The notes beneath the pieces were generated by a model. That model worked only from the letters and a program-made list of their open reading frames with translations, was not told where the DNA came from and made no database searches. Positions 48,877 to 56,685 of a stretch of DNA of 64,000 bases are shown here, one piece after another (position 1 is the stretch's first letter; each line of letters starts with the position of its first letter). Source of the DNA: Okeania sp. SIO2C9 (lineage in GTDB: Bacteria > Cyanobacteriota > Cyanobacteriia > Cyanobacteriales > Microcoleaceae); the NCBI RefSeq assembly GCF_010672455.1, contig NZ_JAAHGO010000012.1, positions 546,939-610,938 of the forward strand. Reading direction: 5' to 3'. The position numbers and the translations under genes were made by a program.

Positions 48877-49074
48877 ATGAAATCAGAATACGATTTTTCC
48901 CAAGCACAACAAGGCAAGTTTTACCATCCCGATGCTAAGTTTAATTACTCCATTTATCTCGAACCAGATGTCGAACAATTTATCACTAAAATTGCTGAAC
49001 AGAGAAAAATTAACGTACAAGTTTTAGTCAATGAATGGTTGAGAAATCATATTAAAAATATGACTACTGAGTAA
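48877..49074 (+). CDS. BrnA/CopG-like antitoxin, copy 1 (intact)
   Basis: 65 residues: MKSEYDFSQAQQGKFYHPDA, then FNYSIYLEPDVEQFITKIAE and a helix INVQVLVNEWLRNHIKN. The early EYDFS and a ribbon-helix-helix-like end resemble BrnA-type antitoxins that repress their own promoter and neutralise a toxin; no BrnT toxin gene is visible. Two further copies (50903, 51732) of the same 198-bp frame carry a stop at codon 11. Ribosome site AGAGGCAATT. Confidence 0.7.
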   Translation: MKSEYDFSQAQQGKFYHPDAKFNYSIYLEPDVEQFITKIAEQRKINVQVLVNEWLRNHIKNMTTE

Positions 49075-49076
49075 AA

Positions 49077-49442
49077 TTATTTTTCCAAAGCATCCCAAAG
49101 TTCAGACATCGGTTCATCAAAATCAGCAGCAATTTTGATTGGCATTTTTCGTAATGGATAATTTTTTGTAAGTAAGTAGGTGAAAAAATTTACAAGTACG
49201 TCATTGCGACTGGAGCGGAGCGGAAGGAAGCAATCTCAAGGGTTTCAACTACTTTAACATTTCATTACATAGTGACGTTTATTCGCGCCTACCTACTTAG
49301 ATGGATTAGAAATAGTATAAGGAACAATACGAGCAACTGGCAAACCTTGGCGGGTAATGACAACTTCAGACTGGTTAGCAGCAATTTCGTTAATAATTAC
49401 TGTTAGATCGATATTGGTTTCGTCTATGTCCAGATGTTTCAT
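49077..49442 (-). pseudogene. Phd/YefM antitoxin, copy 1, broken by a 129-bp element
   Basis: From ATG 49442: MKHLDIDETNIDLTVIINEI, AANQSEVVITRQGLPVARIV and PYTISN, the DNA-binding half of a Phd/YefM antitoxin. After PYTISN the frame enters the element at 49171-49299 and stops at once. The C-terminal part that would bind the toxin follows the element. Total length is 366 bp; subtracting 129 gives 237 bp, identical to copy 2 at 51103-51339. Confidence 0.85.
49171..49299. repeat. 129-bp miniature element inside the Phd copy
   Basis: Ends TAAGTAGGTG and CTACCTACTTA are inverted repeats; TA flanks are shared. The empty site TTTTTTGTA-GA is preserved in copy 2 (51194-51206), which defines the borders to the base. 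The interior contains GTACGTCATTGCGACTGGAG. Same end family as 5677-5813. Confidence 0.9.
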
Positions 49443-49504
49443 ACTTTCACAGCGATAATGATTTTATATTCTAATTTTAACATGAGAAAAGAGGGAATAG
49501 GAAT

Positions 49505-49899
49505 ATGAATAATCTGAAATATGAAGCCCAATTTGCAGTTTGTATTAAAAATTAAAGATGATCCTGTTTATTTGGAATTACATAAAATTTATGTGGTTTT
49601 AACTGATGAAGAAGCAACAAAAGATGGTGATTTAAGAATAGTTGATGAAAGTGGAGAAGATTATCTGGCGTTGCTGATTCTGGGTATGATACAAGCCCCC
49701 CTAGCCCCCCAATTTGGGGGGGGATAAAACTCTAAAAGTCCCCCAATGCGTGGGGGATGCGCGGGGGCGTGGAGCAGAACCAAACAATCACGCATTCATA
49801 CTTCAATTCAGCAACGCCGATTATCTTTATCCTGCCGATTATTTTGTAATAATTGAATTGCCAAAAATTGTTCAAAATGCTGTTTTAGCTATTGTTTGA
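49505..49899 (+). pseudogene. Small conserved gene, copy 1, frameshifted and interrupted
   Basis: MNNLKYEAQFAVCIKN then a stop caused by one extra T (AAAAATTAAAG versus AAAAATAAAG in the intact copy at 51402); the rest, VYLELHKIYVVLTDEEATKD and LRIVDESGEDYL, is resumed in the next frame and then split by a 152-bp element before YPADYFVIIELPK. 395 bp minus 160 (element plus target duplication) minus 1 equals the 234 bp of the intact copy. Confidence 0.88.
49667..49818. repeat. 152-bp miniature element with 8-bp target duplication
   Basis: Ends GGCGTTGCTGA and TCAGCAACGCC are perfect 11-base inverted repeats. GATTATCT flanks it on both sides (49659-49666 and 49819-49826), and single uninterrupted GATTATCT is present in both homologous copies (near 50676 and 51554). 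Interior has CCCCCCTAGCCCCCCAATTT palindromes. An 8-bp duplication with such ends suggests mobilisation by a DDE transposase. Confidence 0.92.
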
Positions 49900-49944
49900 T
49901 TAAGTTATTATTAGAAAGTGAAGAATTATGGATGAACAAAATTT

Positions 49945-50418
49945 GTGACTGAAACTGTATATATCGAAACCAGTATAATTGGCTATCTAACTCTCAGATC
50001 GAGTAATAACTTAATCCTGATGGCTAATCGACAAATTACTATGGATTGGTGGGAAAAATGCCGGAGTCAGTTCACACTTTACATCTCTCAGGTAGTTTTA
50101 GATGAAGTAGCTGAAGGAGATACCGAAATAGCTACTAAATGACTGGAGATTTTGCAAGATTTTCCCTTACTTGGATTAAATTTAACGGTAGAAAACTTAG
50201 CCAAAAAATTTTTGACTCTAAGCAACTTACCCCCTAAAGCTGCTAATGATGCATTACATATTGCCCTGGCTACATTCTATGGTTTAGATTACCTGTTAAC
50301 ATGGAATTGTAAGCACATTGCTAACGCCCAGATTCAGAAAAAATTAGGACAAATTAGTCTAGAATTTGGATATCCTTTACCAACTATTTGTACACCTTTG
50401 GAGCTAATAGGAGATTAA
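49945..50418 (+). pseudogene. PIN-domain toxin (VapC-like) with one in-frame stop
   Basis: From GTG 49945: MTETVYIETSIIGYLTLRSS, with the first PIN acidic residue in YIETS, then LYISQVVLDEVAEGD, a TGA at 50140, then LEILQDFPLLGLNLT and PPKAANDALHIALATFYGLDYLLTWNCKHIAN, the two later acidic sites (ND..H, D..LTWN). This is a ~157-residue PIN ribonuclease toxin broken only by TGA where Arg (CGA) is expected. The next gene, six bases on, is its likely antitoxin. Could be an assembly error or readthrough. Confidence 0.85.
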
Positions 50419-50424
50419 ATAAAT

Positions 50425-50610
50425 ATGTGGCATGATGAAGTATTAGCAGAAATTTATAAATACCGAGAAGAATATGCTAAATCCTTTAATTATAATTTAC
50501 ACGCTATGGTTAAAGATTTAGAAAAAAAACAAGCTGCTAGTGGCAGACAAATTATTTCGACTCCAATCAAACCTACTCGCCAAGAAAACAAGTCTTTAGT
50601 TGAAACTTAA
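50425..50610 (+). CDS. Putative antitoxin partner of the PIN toxin
   Basis: 61 residues, MWHDEVLAEIYKYREEYAKS, FNYNLHAMVKDLEKKQAASG. I recognise the start MW-D-x-v-EI-x-x-R-E as a small cyanobacterial family that usually follows PIN-domain genes and is presumed to be the antitoxin. Follows the toxin by six bases on the same strand. Intact, even though the toxin is interrupted. Confidence 0.75.
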   Translation: MWHDEVLAEIYKYREEYAKSFNYNLHAMVKDLEKKQAASGRQIISTPIKPTRQENKSLVET

Positions 50611-50757
50611 GTGGTTTTAACTGATGAAGAAGCAACAAAAGATGGTGATTTAAGAATAGTTGATGAAAGTGGAGAAGATTATCTTTATCCTGCCGATTAT
50701 TTTGTAATAATTGAATTGCCCAAAGTTGTTCAAGATTATGTTTGGGCTATTGTTTGA
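50611..50757 (+). pseudogene. 5'-truncated copy 2 of the small conserved gene
   Basis: Begins GTGGTTTTAACTGATG directly after the antitoxin stop and reads VVLTDEEATKDGDLRIVDES through YPADYFVIIELPK. It lacks the first ~30 codons of the family, so a recombination joint lies at 50610/50611. Confidence 0.85.
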
Positions 50758-50784
50758 TTAAGTTCTTATTAGGAAGTGAATAAT

Positions 50785-50902
50785 ATGGATGAACAAAATA
50801 AACAAGCATATATTAATCTAATTGAATAATTTTTCTAATTCGGACTATTTGAGCTTTTCAAGCTACTTTAACTGAAATTCAAGTTTATCAACAGAGGCAA
50901 TT
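50785..50902 (+). other. Fragment resembling the start of a CHAT/TPR-type protein, and leader
   Basis: ATGGATGAACAAAATAAAC gives MDEQNKQAYINLIE then a stop. The same ATGGATGAACAAAAT start occurs at 49928 (with a TGA after six codons) and 51664 (TAG after seven). I read these as three remnants of one gene start of the form MDEQ..AYLNLI; function unassigned. The leader before 50903 matches that before 48877. Confidence 0.5.
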
Positions 50903-51100
50903 ATGAAATCAGAATACGATTTTTCCCAAGGATGACAAGGCAAGTTTTACCATCCCGATGCAAAGTTTCATTACTCAATTTATCTCGAACCAGATGTCGA
51001 ACAATTTATCACTAAAATTGCTGAACAGAGAAAAATTGACGTACAAATTTTAGTCAATGAATGGTTGAGAAATCATATTAAAAATATGACTACTGAATAA
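50903..51100 (+). pseudogene. BrnA/CopG-like antitoxin, copy 2, stop at codon 11
   Basis: 198 bp, same length as copy 1. MKSEYDFSQG, TGA, then QGKFYHPDAKFHYSIYLEPD and INVQ-like helix intact to the last codon. Apart from codon 11 the frame is conserved, so decay is recent or the stop is tolerated. Confidence 0.85.
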
Positions 51101-51102
51101 AA

Positions 51103-51339
51103 TCATTCTTCCAAATCATCCTAAAGTTCAGACATCGGTTCATCAAAATCAGCAGCAATTTTGATTGGCATTCCTCGTAATGGATAATTTTTTGTAGATT
51201 GGTTAGAAATAGTATAAGGAACAATACGAGCAACTGGCAAACCTTGGCGGGTAATGACAACTTCAGACTGGTTAGCAGCAATTTAGTTAATAATTCCTGT
51301 TAGATCGATATTGATTTTGTCTATGTCCAGATGTTTCAT
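51103..51339 (-). pseudogene. Phd/YefM antitoxin, copy 2, two in-frame stops
   Basis: MKHLDIDKINIDLTGIIN, TAA, then IAANQSEVVITRQGLPVARI, PYTISNQSTKNYPLRGMPIK and IAADFDEPMSEL, TAG, DDLEE. This copy shows the full toxin-binding end lost from copy 1. A third start lies just after 51930 (GAGTAAAATTATTCTC..) but is cut off at about 51965. Confidence 0.85.
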
Positions 51340-51401
51340 ACTTTCACAGCGATAATGATTTTATATTCTAATTTTAACATGAGAAAAGAGGGAATAGGGA
51401 T

Positions 51402-51635
51402 ATGAATAATCTGAAATATGAAGCTCAATTTGCAGTTTGTATTAAAAATAAAGATTATCCTGCTTCTTTGGAATTATATAAAATTTATGTGGCTTTAACT
51501 GATGAAGAGGCCATAAAAGATGGTGATTTAAGAATAGTTGATGAAAGTGGAGAAGATTATCTTGAACCTGCCGATTATTTTGTAATAATTGAATTGCCCA
51601 AAGTTGTTCAAGATGCTGTTTTAGCTATTGTTTAA
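51402..51635 (+). CDS. Small conserved protein (TA-associated), intact copy
   Basis: 77 residues: MNNLKYEAQFAVCIKNKDYP, ASLELYKIYVALTDEEAIKD, LRIVDESGEDYLEPADYFVII. Acidic, compact, all beta-like; the ending YPADYFVxIELPxxVxxAxL is common in cyanobacterial genomes next to toxin-antitoxin genes. Role unknown. Two broken copies lie at 49505 and 50611. The ATG at 51402 follows GGAATAGGGAT. Confidence 0.75.
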   Translation: MNNLKYEAQFAVCIKNKDYPASLELYKIYVALTDEEAIKDGDLRIVDESGEDYLEPADYFVIIELPKVVQDAVLAIV

Positions 51636-51731
51636 TTAAGTTATTATTAGAATGCGAATAATTATGGATGAACAAAATCAATAGACATATCTTAATTTAA
51701 CTGAAATTCAAGTTTATCAAAAGAGGCAATT

Positions 51732-51929
51732 ATGAAATCAGAGTATAACTTTTCTCAAGCATAACAAGGCAAGTTTTACCATTCCAATGCGAAGTTTCAT
51801 TACTCCATTTATCTCGAACCAGATGTCGAACAATTTATCACTAAAATTGCTGAACATAAAAAAATTGACGTACAAATTTTAGTCAATGAATGGTTGAGAA
51901 ATTATATTAAAAATATGAATACTGAGTAA
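51732..51929 (+). pseudogene. BrnA/CopG-like antitoxin, copy 3, stop at codon 11
   Basis: MKSEYNFSQA, TAA, then QGKFYHSNAKFHYSIYLEPD and IDVQILVNEWLRNYIKN. Same frame length as the others, with a different stop codon (TAA rather than TGA) at the same position. Confidence 0.85.
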
Positions 51930-51991
51930 AATTATTCTCTCAAATCATCCCAAAGTTCAGATATCTATATAATACCTCTATCTCCCAAACT

Positions 51992-52567
51992 ATGATTGCT
52001 AACCAAAACACGAATTACATTCCTTCTGAAGAATATCTCACAGAAGAAGAACTCAGTCCCGTCAAACACGAATATATTGATGGACAAGTATACGCAATGG
52101 CAGGTGCTAGTGATGCCCATGTGACAATTGCTGGAAACTTATTTGCACTGTTAAGAAATTATCTGCGAGGCAGTGGTTGTCGTGTCTATATGTCAGATAT
52201 GAAAGCTCATATAGAAACTACCAATACATTCTATTATCCTGATGTTATGGTAACTTGCGACGCCAGAGATAAAGCTTTGCCAAATCATAAAAAATATCCT
52301 TGTTTAATAGTGGAAGTTTTATCCGAAAGCACTGAAGCATTCGATCGCGGTGATAAATTTGCCAACTATCAGCAGTTACCAACTTTGCAAGAATACGTTT
52401 TAATTAACCAAAAACGCCAACGTTTAGAATGCTTTCGTCGCAATGCTGAAGGTCTTTGGGTATTGCACACTTATACTCAAGGCAGCGAAATTCACCTGGC
52501 AAGTATTAACTTTCGGACTAGCATTGATAGTTTGTATGAAGATGTCACTTTTGGAGAAACTCTGTAG
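51992..52567 (+). CDS. Uma2 family (DUF820) PD-(D/E)XK nuclease-fold protein
   Basis: 191 residues. EYLTEEELSPVKHEYIDGQV is the typical N-terminal segment of the larger Uma2 subgroup; active-site acids appear in YYPDVMVTCDARD (PD) and YPCLIVEVLSEST (ExE-like). 62 bp beyond the last antitoxin fragment. Differs from the copy at 5022 in subgroup and length, so not a recent duplicate. Confidence 0.87.
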   Translation: MIANQNTNYIPSEEYLTEEELSPVKHEYIDGQVYAMAGASDAHVTIAGNLFALLRNYLRGSGCRVYMSDMKAHIETTNTFYYPDVMVTCDARDKALPNHKKYPCLIVEVLSESTEAFDRGDKFANYQQLPTLQEYVLINQKRQRLECFRRNAEGLWVLHTYTQGSEIHLASINFRTSIDSLYEDVTFGETL

Positions 52568-52643
52568 ATTTTGTTTCTGATTCTACTACATCAAAACTTT
52601 GATAAAAAACTTGCCAATTATAATAGATACTCAAGAGTCAACT

Positions 52644-52970
52644 ATGAAATTAAAAGATTTAGAACCCCAACTTTTGGCACTAACTCCAGCAGAAAAATTT
52701 CAAGCTATTCAACTTTTAACTCAAAGTTTGGCTAATACTTGGTCTGGTATTGAAAAAACTCCCGGTGTTTGTGGTGGTAACGCCTGTATTGCTGGTACTC
52801 GCATTTCTGTTTGGGTATTAGTTAATGCTCGTCATTTGGGTGTGAGTGAGTCGGAATTGCTGCAAGACTATCCCAGTCTCCAAGCAGCGGATCTAGTTAA
52901 TGCTTGGACTTATGCTCAGATATATTCTCAGGATATTGAGTTAGCTATTCAAGAAAATGAGGAGATCTAA
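52644..52970 (+). CDS. DUF433-type antitoxin
   Basis: 108 residues from ATG 52644 (the upstream TTG at 52599 is disfavoured because MKLKDLEPQLLALTPAEKFQ is the natural start). GVCGGNACIAGTRISVWVLV is the diagnostic DUF433 block, ending LLQDYPSLQAADLVNAWTYA. DUF433 proteins pair with DUF5615 PIN-like toxins, and exactly such a gene follows at 53047. Probably autorepresses the pair. Confidence 0.88.
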   Translation: MKLKDLEPQLLALTPAEKFQAIQLLTQSLANTWSGIEKTPGVCGGNACIAGTRISVWVLVNARHLGVSESELLQDYPSLQAADLVNAWTYAQIYSQDIELAIQENEEI

Positions 52971-53063
52971 CTTGTGGTACGTCTCTAAATAAATGGAAAA
53001 CTGAGTACACTTGTAACACAGATATTCAAGAAAGGAGATTTAACCTGTGGTACGTCTCTATGC
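52949..53063. repeat. Short direct duplication of the toxin start region
   Basis: ATTCAAGAAA..GGAGAT(C/T)TAAC(T/C)TGTGGTACGTCTCTA occurs at 52949-52988 and 53023-53063. The first copy puts a GTG-GTA-CGT-CTC start right after the antitoxin stop but hits TAA at codon five; the second is the true toxin start. A duplication has moved the toxin start about 75 bp away from the antitoxin. Confidence 0.8.
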
Positions 53064-53388
53064 TGACGAACAGTTTCCTAGACGAGTTGTAGAATTGCTC
53101 AGAACTTTTGGTCATGATGTTCTAACAGTACAAGAAGCAGGATTAGCTAATCAAAAGATTCCCGATCTAGAGGTACTAGCTTTTGCTACTCAAAACGAAC
53201 GTGCAGTTTTAACTTTAAATAAAATTGATTTTTTTCGACTGCATCGTACATTATCAAATCATGGAGGTATTATTGCTTGCAAAGATGATTTTGACAGAGA
53301 AAGAATGGCTAACAGAATTAATGATGCAATTTCTACTCAAGAAACATTAACAGATCAATTGATTCGAGTTAAACTTCCACAGCATTAA
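53047..53388 (+). CDS. DUF5615 PIN-like toxin
   Basis: 113 residues from GTG 53047 with GGAGATTT upstream. MVRLYADEQFPRRVVELLRT carries the first acidic residues (ADEQ), NERAVLTLNKIDFFRLHR the second (LTxNxxDF), and NHGGIIACKDD the third block; this is the Mut7-C/PIN-like ribonuclease fold. Together with the DUF433 gene it forms a complete type II toxin-antitoxin pair, the only visibly intact one in this island. Confidence 0.9.
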   Translation: MVRLYADEQFPRRVVELLRTFGHDVLTVQEAGLANQKIPDLEVLAFATQNERAVLTLNKIDFFRLHRTLSNHGGIIACKDDFDRERMANRINDAISTQETLTDQLIRVKLPQH

Positions 53389-53611
53389 CGAAGTCAAAAA
53401 TCAAAAGTCAAAAGTCAAAAGTAAGATTTTATCAGCTCAAAACTTTTACTATACAATAATTTCAGCCAATTATTTCACATTTAAAGTTGGAAACTATTTG
53501 TGACATCTTTAAAGTGAATTAGTATAAGTATGGCGATCGCTCAAGAGGTTTATAGTTGCTCTTTAGCACCAGAGGTCTATTATTTGAAAAGCTCTGATAA
53601 TAAAATTTGTT

Positions 53612-56095
53612 ATGATAAAAATTACGAAACACATATCAAAAAATATTAGACAAAAATGGCAGCAAACCAAACCAAGGTCTAAATTGATTCTTGGTTTTGT
53701 ACTATTGTGCTTGAGTGTCAGAGCGCTCCCTATGTTTGCCCCCATTCGCCCTCAAGACATAGTTCAAAACCAGCAAACCCTAGAATTTATAGACCGCAAC
53801 GGTTTGCCACTCGGAACTATTCTTACCCGCGACCAAGAAAATACAGTAGTCGTCCCCCTAGAACAAATTTCACCTCTATTTATCAACGCCATCATCGCAG
53901 CAGAAGACAAAAGATATTATCAACATGGCGCTCTAGACATCAAAGCAATAGGGCGATCGCTCCTGGAAGCTATCCAAGCAAAACAAATAGTTAGTGGAGC
54001 TTCCACTATCACCATGCAACTTGCCCGAATGTTGGAACCCACACCCCGCACCTTCGGCAATAAAATTCGTGAAATTTGGCTATCTTGGCGCATCACAGCA
54101 GGTATGAACAAAAGTCAAATCCTGCAAGCATATATCAACCGTTTACCCATGGGAGGAAATATCTATGGTGTAGAAGCAGCATCCCGCGCTTATTTTGGCA
54201 TCTCAGCTACCGACCTCAACCTCGCCCAAGCAACTATTCTCGCGGCCTTGCCAAACGACCCCACTGACCTCAACCCTTACTATAATTGGAGTCTCCTCAA
54301 AAAACGCCAAATATACGTTCTTAAACGCATGGTTGAAGACAATTATATTACCAGTGCTGAAGCTGAAAAAGTACTTGCGGAAAAAATAACTCTACAACCA
54401 AAAAATCAAGGTATTATTGCTGCACCACATTTTCTATTTTGGTTATCTCAAAATCAATCCACTGCCATAAATCAAAACTTATCTACAACAACTACTCCTA
54501 CAGTTATTCGTACTACTATTGACCGACCTTTACAACAATTTGTTACTACCCAAATCCAACAAATAATTCAAAATCTTACCCCTTATAATGTGCATCATGC
54601 TGCTGCTATTGTAATTAATAATCAGACTGGAGAAGTATTAGCTTATGTCGGTTCTCCAGATTATTTTAATACTCAAAAAATGGGTAGTAATGATGGAGTA
54701 CAAGCACTACGTCAACCAGGTTCAACTTTAAAGCCTTTTTTATATCAATTAGCATTAGAAAATCAAGTAATTAACCCGAATACTATTTTGCCAGATGTAC
54801 CGACATATTATGCAATTCCTGGAGCCAAACTTTATAGCCCTACTAACTATAATCAAGATAGATTTTTAGGACCTGTTATTGTCAGGGTTGCTTTAGCAAA
54901 TTCTCTGAATATTCCAGCAGTAAGAGTATTAGAAAAAGTGGGAGTAGAGCAATTTTTAAACCGTCTACATCAATTAGGTTTTAAACATTTACAAGCCTCA
55001 CCAGAACATTATGGTTTAGGTTTAAGTTTAGGAAGCGGAGAAGTTAGTTTATGGGAGTTAGCAAAAGCTTATTTAATTATGGCAAGACAAGGAGAAATTA
55101 TTCCTGTTGTTACAAGGGAAAGGTGGGAAGCAGAAGGAAGAAGGCAGAAAGAATCCCCCCTAACTCCCTTTGAAAGGGGGGAAAGGCAGAATTATTTGGA
55201 AAAAATAACTTTTTTTCAAGATAGAATGAGAGAAGATTATTTACAGGCAAAAAACAAAAATCTACCTCCACTACCTAAAGCAAAATCTGAATGGATGTTA
55301 ATTGCAAATATGTTAAGCGATACTCATGCAAGAGCAGCAGAATTTGGAGTTAATTCGGCTTTAAATTTGCCATTTCCAGCAGCAGTAAAAACTGGTACTT
55401 CCTCAGATTTTCGTGATACTTGGACAGTTGGTTTTACTAATGATTATACTGTGGCGGTTTGGGTGGGTAATTTTAGTGGGGAATCTATGGTGCAAATATC
55501 GGGAGTGATGGGTGCTGCGCCTTTATGGAATAGGATTATGTTACATTTGCACGAGAAGATGGAACCGACTGCTTTTCCACCGCCCAAAAATATGGTTCAA
55601 CGCCCAGTTTGTACAATTTCTGGGTTGCGTCCGAAATCTGATTGTCCGTCGGTAATAACGGAGTATTTTTATCCAGAAAAATTGGCAGAATATGAGCATT
55701 TATCTGATCATTATTCGGTGGTAAATTTGTCTGATGAATATAATGAATGGTTGGCAAAACAGAGTCAATCTAGTTTGGTTTCTGGTGAATTAAAAATTTT
55801 GTTTCCTCAAGAAGATGATTATTTTTTAATGGATGATGTTGGAGGAGAGAAAAAATTAAAATTTAAGTTGGCAAACTCACGGGAAAATTCTGTGGAATGG
55901 TGGTTGAATGGAGAGAAATTAGCTGTTAATTCTGATAATTCTTTATTTTGGAAATTATCTCCCGGTAAATGGACTTTAGAAGTACGTTCAGGAGATATTA
56001 TAGACCGAGTGAATTTTGAAGTTAAATTGCCGAATAAGTCTCCTTATAATGGGTTTTCTATTCGTGCATCTTTTGAAGAAGGGAATAGGGAGTAG
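53612..56095 (+). CDS. pbpC: Bifunctional penicillin-binding protein 1C
   Basis: 827 residues. One N-terminal membrane helix (KLILGFVLLCLSVRALPMF). GT51 glycosyltransferase: catalytic E98 in AAEDKRYYQHGALDIKA, and GASTITMQLARML. Transpeptidase: S371-K374 in RQPGSTLKPF, S431-N433 (SLN), K593-T-G in VKTGTSS. The C-terminal BiPBP_C region has PVCTISGLRPKSDCP and a small beta domain. It polymerises and cross-links peptidoglycan on the outer face of the membrane. Residues ~504-528 (EAEGRRQKESPLTPFERGER) are encoded by a dispersed-repeat-like block placed in frame between the last two motifs. Confidence 0.95.
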   Translation: MIKITKHISKNIRQKWQQTKPRSKLILGFVLLCLSVRALPMFAPIRPQDIVQNQQTLEFIDRNGLPLGTILTRDQENTVVVPLEQISPLFINAIIAAEDKRYYQHGALDIKAIGRSLLEAIQAKQIVSGASTITMQLARMLEPTPRTFGNKIREIWLSWRITAGMNKSQILQAYINRLPMGGNIYGVEAASRAYFGISATDLNLAQATILAALPNDPTDLNPYYNWSLLKKRQIYVLKRMVEDNYITSAEAEKVLAEKITLQPKNQGIIAAPHFLFWLSQNQSTAINQNLSTTTTPTVIRTTIDRPLQQFVTTQIQQIIQNLTPYNVHHAAAIVINNQTGEVLAYVGSPDYFNTQKMGSNDGVQALRQPGSTLKPFLYQLALENQVINPNTILPDVPTYYAIPGAKLYSPTNYNQDRFLGPVIVRVALANSLNIPAVRVLEKVGVEQFLNRLHQLGFKHLQASPEHYGLGLSLGSGEVSLWELAKAYLIMARQGEIIPVVTRERWEAEGRRQKESPLTPFERGERQNYLEKITFFQDRMREDYLQAKNKNLPPLPKAKSEWMLIANMLSDTHARAAEFGVNSALNLPFPAAVKTGTSSDFRDTWTVGFTNDYTVAVWVGNFSGESMVQISGVMGAAPLWNRIMLHLHEKMEPTAFPPPKNMVQRPVCTISGLRPKSDCPSVITEYFYPEKLAEYEHLSDHYSVVNLSDEYNEWLAKQSQSSLVSGELKILFPQEDDYFLMDDVGGEKKLKFKLANSRENSVEWWLNGEKLAVNSDNSLFWKLSPGKWTLEVRSGDIIDRVNFEVKLPNKSPYNGFSIRASFEEGNRE

Positions 56096-56315
56096 GGAGT
56101 AGGGAAGATAGGGAGAGATTTTTTACCACTAATTAATAATATAGCAACTACTATTACGACTCTAAATTTATATTATGTGCCCCCTCCAGGGGAGTGTTTG
56201 TTTGTAGTTGGGCTTTAGCCCTAATACTAATACCACTTCTGAATAGTAATGCTATGTTTGATTACCATCTCACTAATCCCTATCTACCCATTACAAAGAT
56301 ATATAGCAAACTTTT

Positions 56316-56503
56316 TGAGATTTAGTATAAGTATTGTCAGGGCTTTAGCCCAACTACGAACCTGAGATTTAGTATCAGTATTGTCAGGGCTAAAGCCCAA
56401 CTACGAACCTGAGATTTAGTATCAGTATTGTCAGGGCTAAAGCCCAACTACGAACCTGAGATTTAGTATCAGTATTGTCAGGGCTAAAGCCCAACTACAA
56501 GCC
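56316..56503. repeat. 47-bp tandem repeat, four copies
   Basis: Units begin TGAGATTTAGTATCAGTATT at 56316, 56363, 56410 and 56457, exact period 47, each ending AGGGCTAAAGCCCAACTACG (first copy has GGGCTTTAGCCC). Each unit holds the palindrome GGGCTWWAGCCC. No unique spacers, so not CRISPR. The block 56190-56225 carries one more half (GTAGTTGGGCTTTAGCCC). Confidence 0.88.
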
Positions 56504-56685
56504 TAATTATAATTGTTCTACGCATTCCACAGAATAAACAACATAATATTAATCTTTTATCCTAGATGAATAAAGCATTTTTACTTCTTATACATAATAG
56601 TATATGAGACAGTAAAGCATAAATTACTCTTAATTTACTTTAGTCAATAATTGCATCTCTAATAATTAGCAATTCTCAGAAAAAA

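Noticed and set aside
56316..56503. Regular repeats that could be read as a CRISPR array
   Set aside because: Period 47 with no unique spacers; the units are contiguous and nearly identical, so this is an ordinary tandem repeat.
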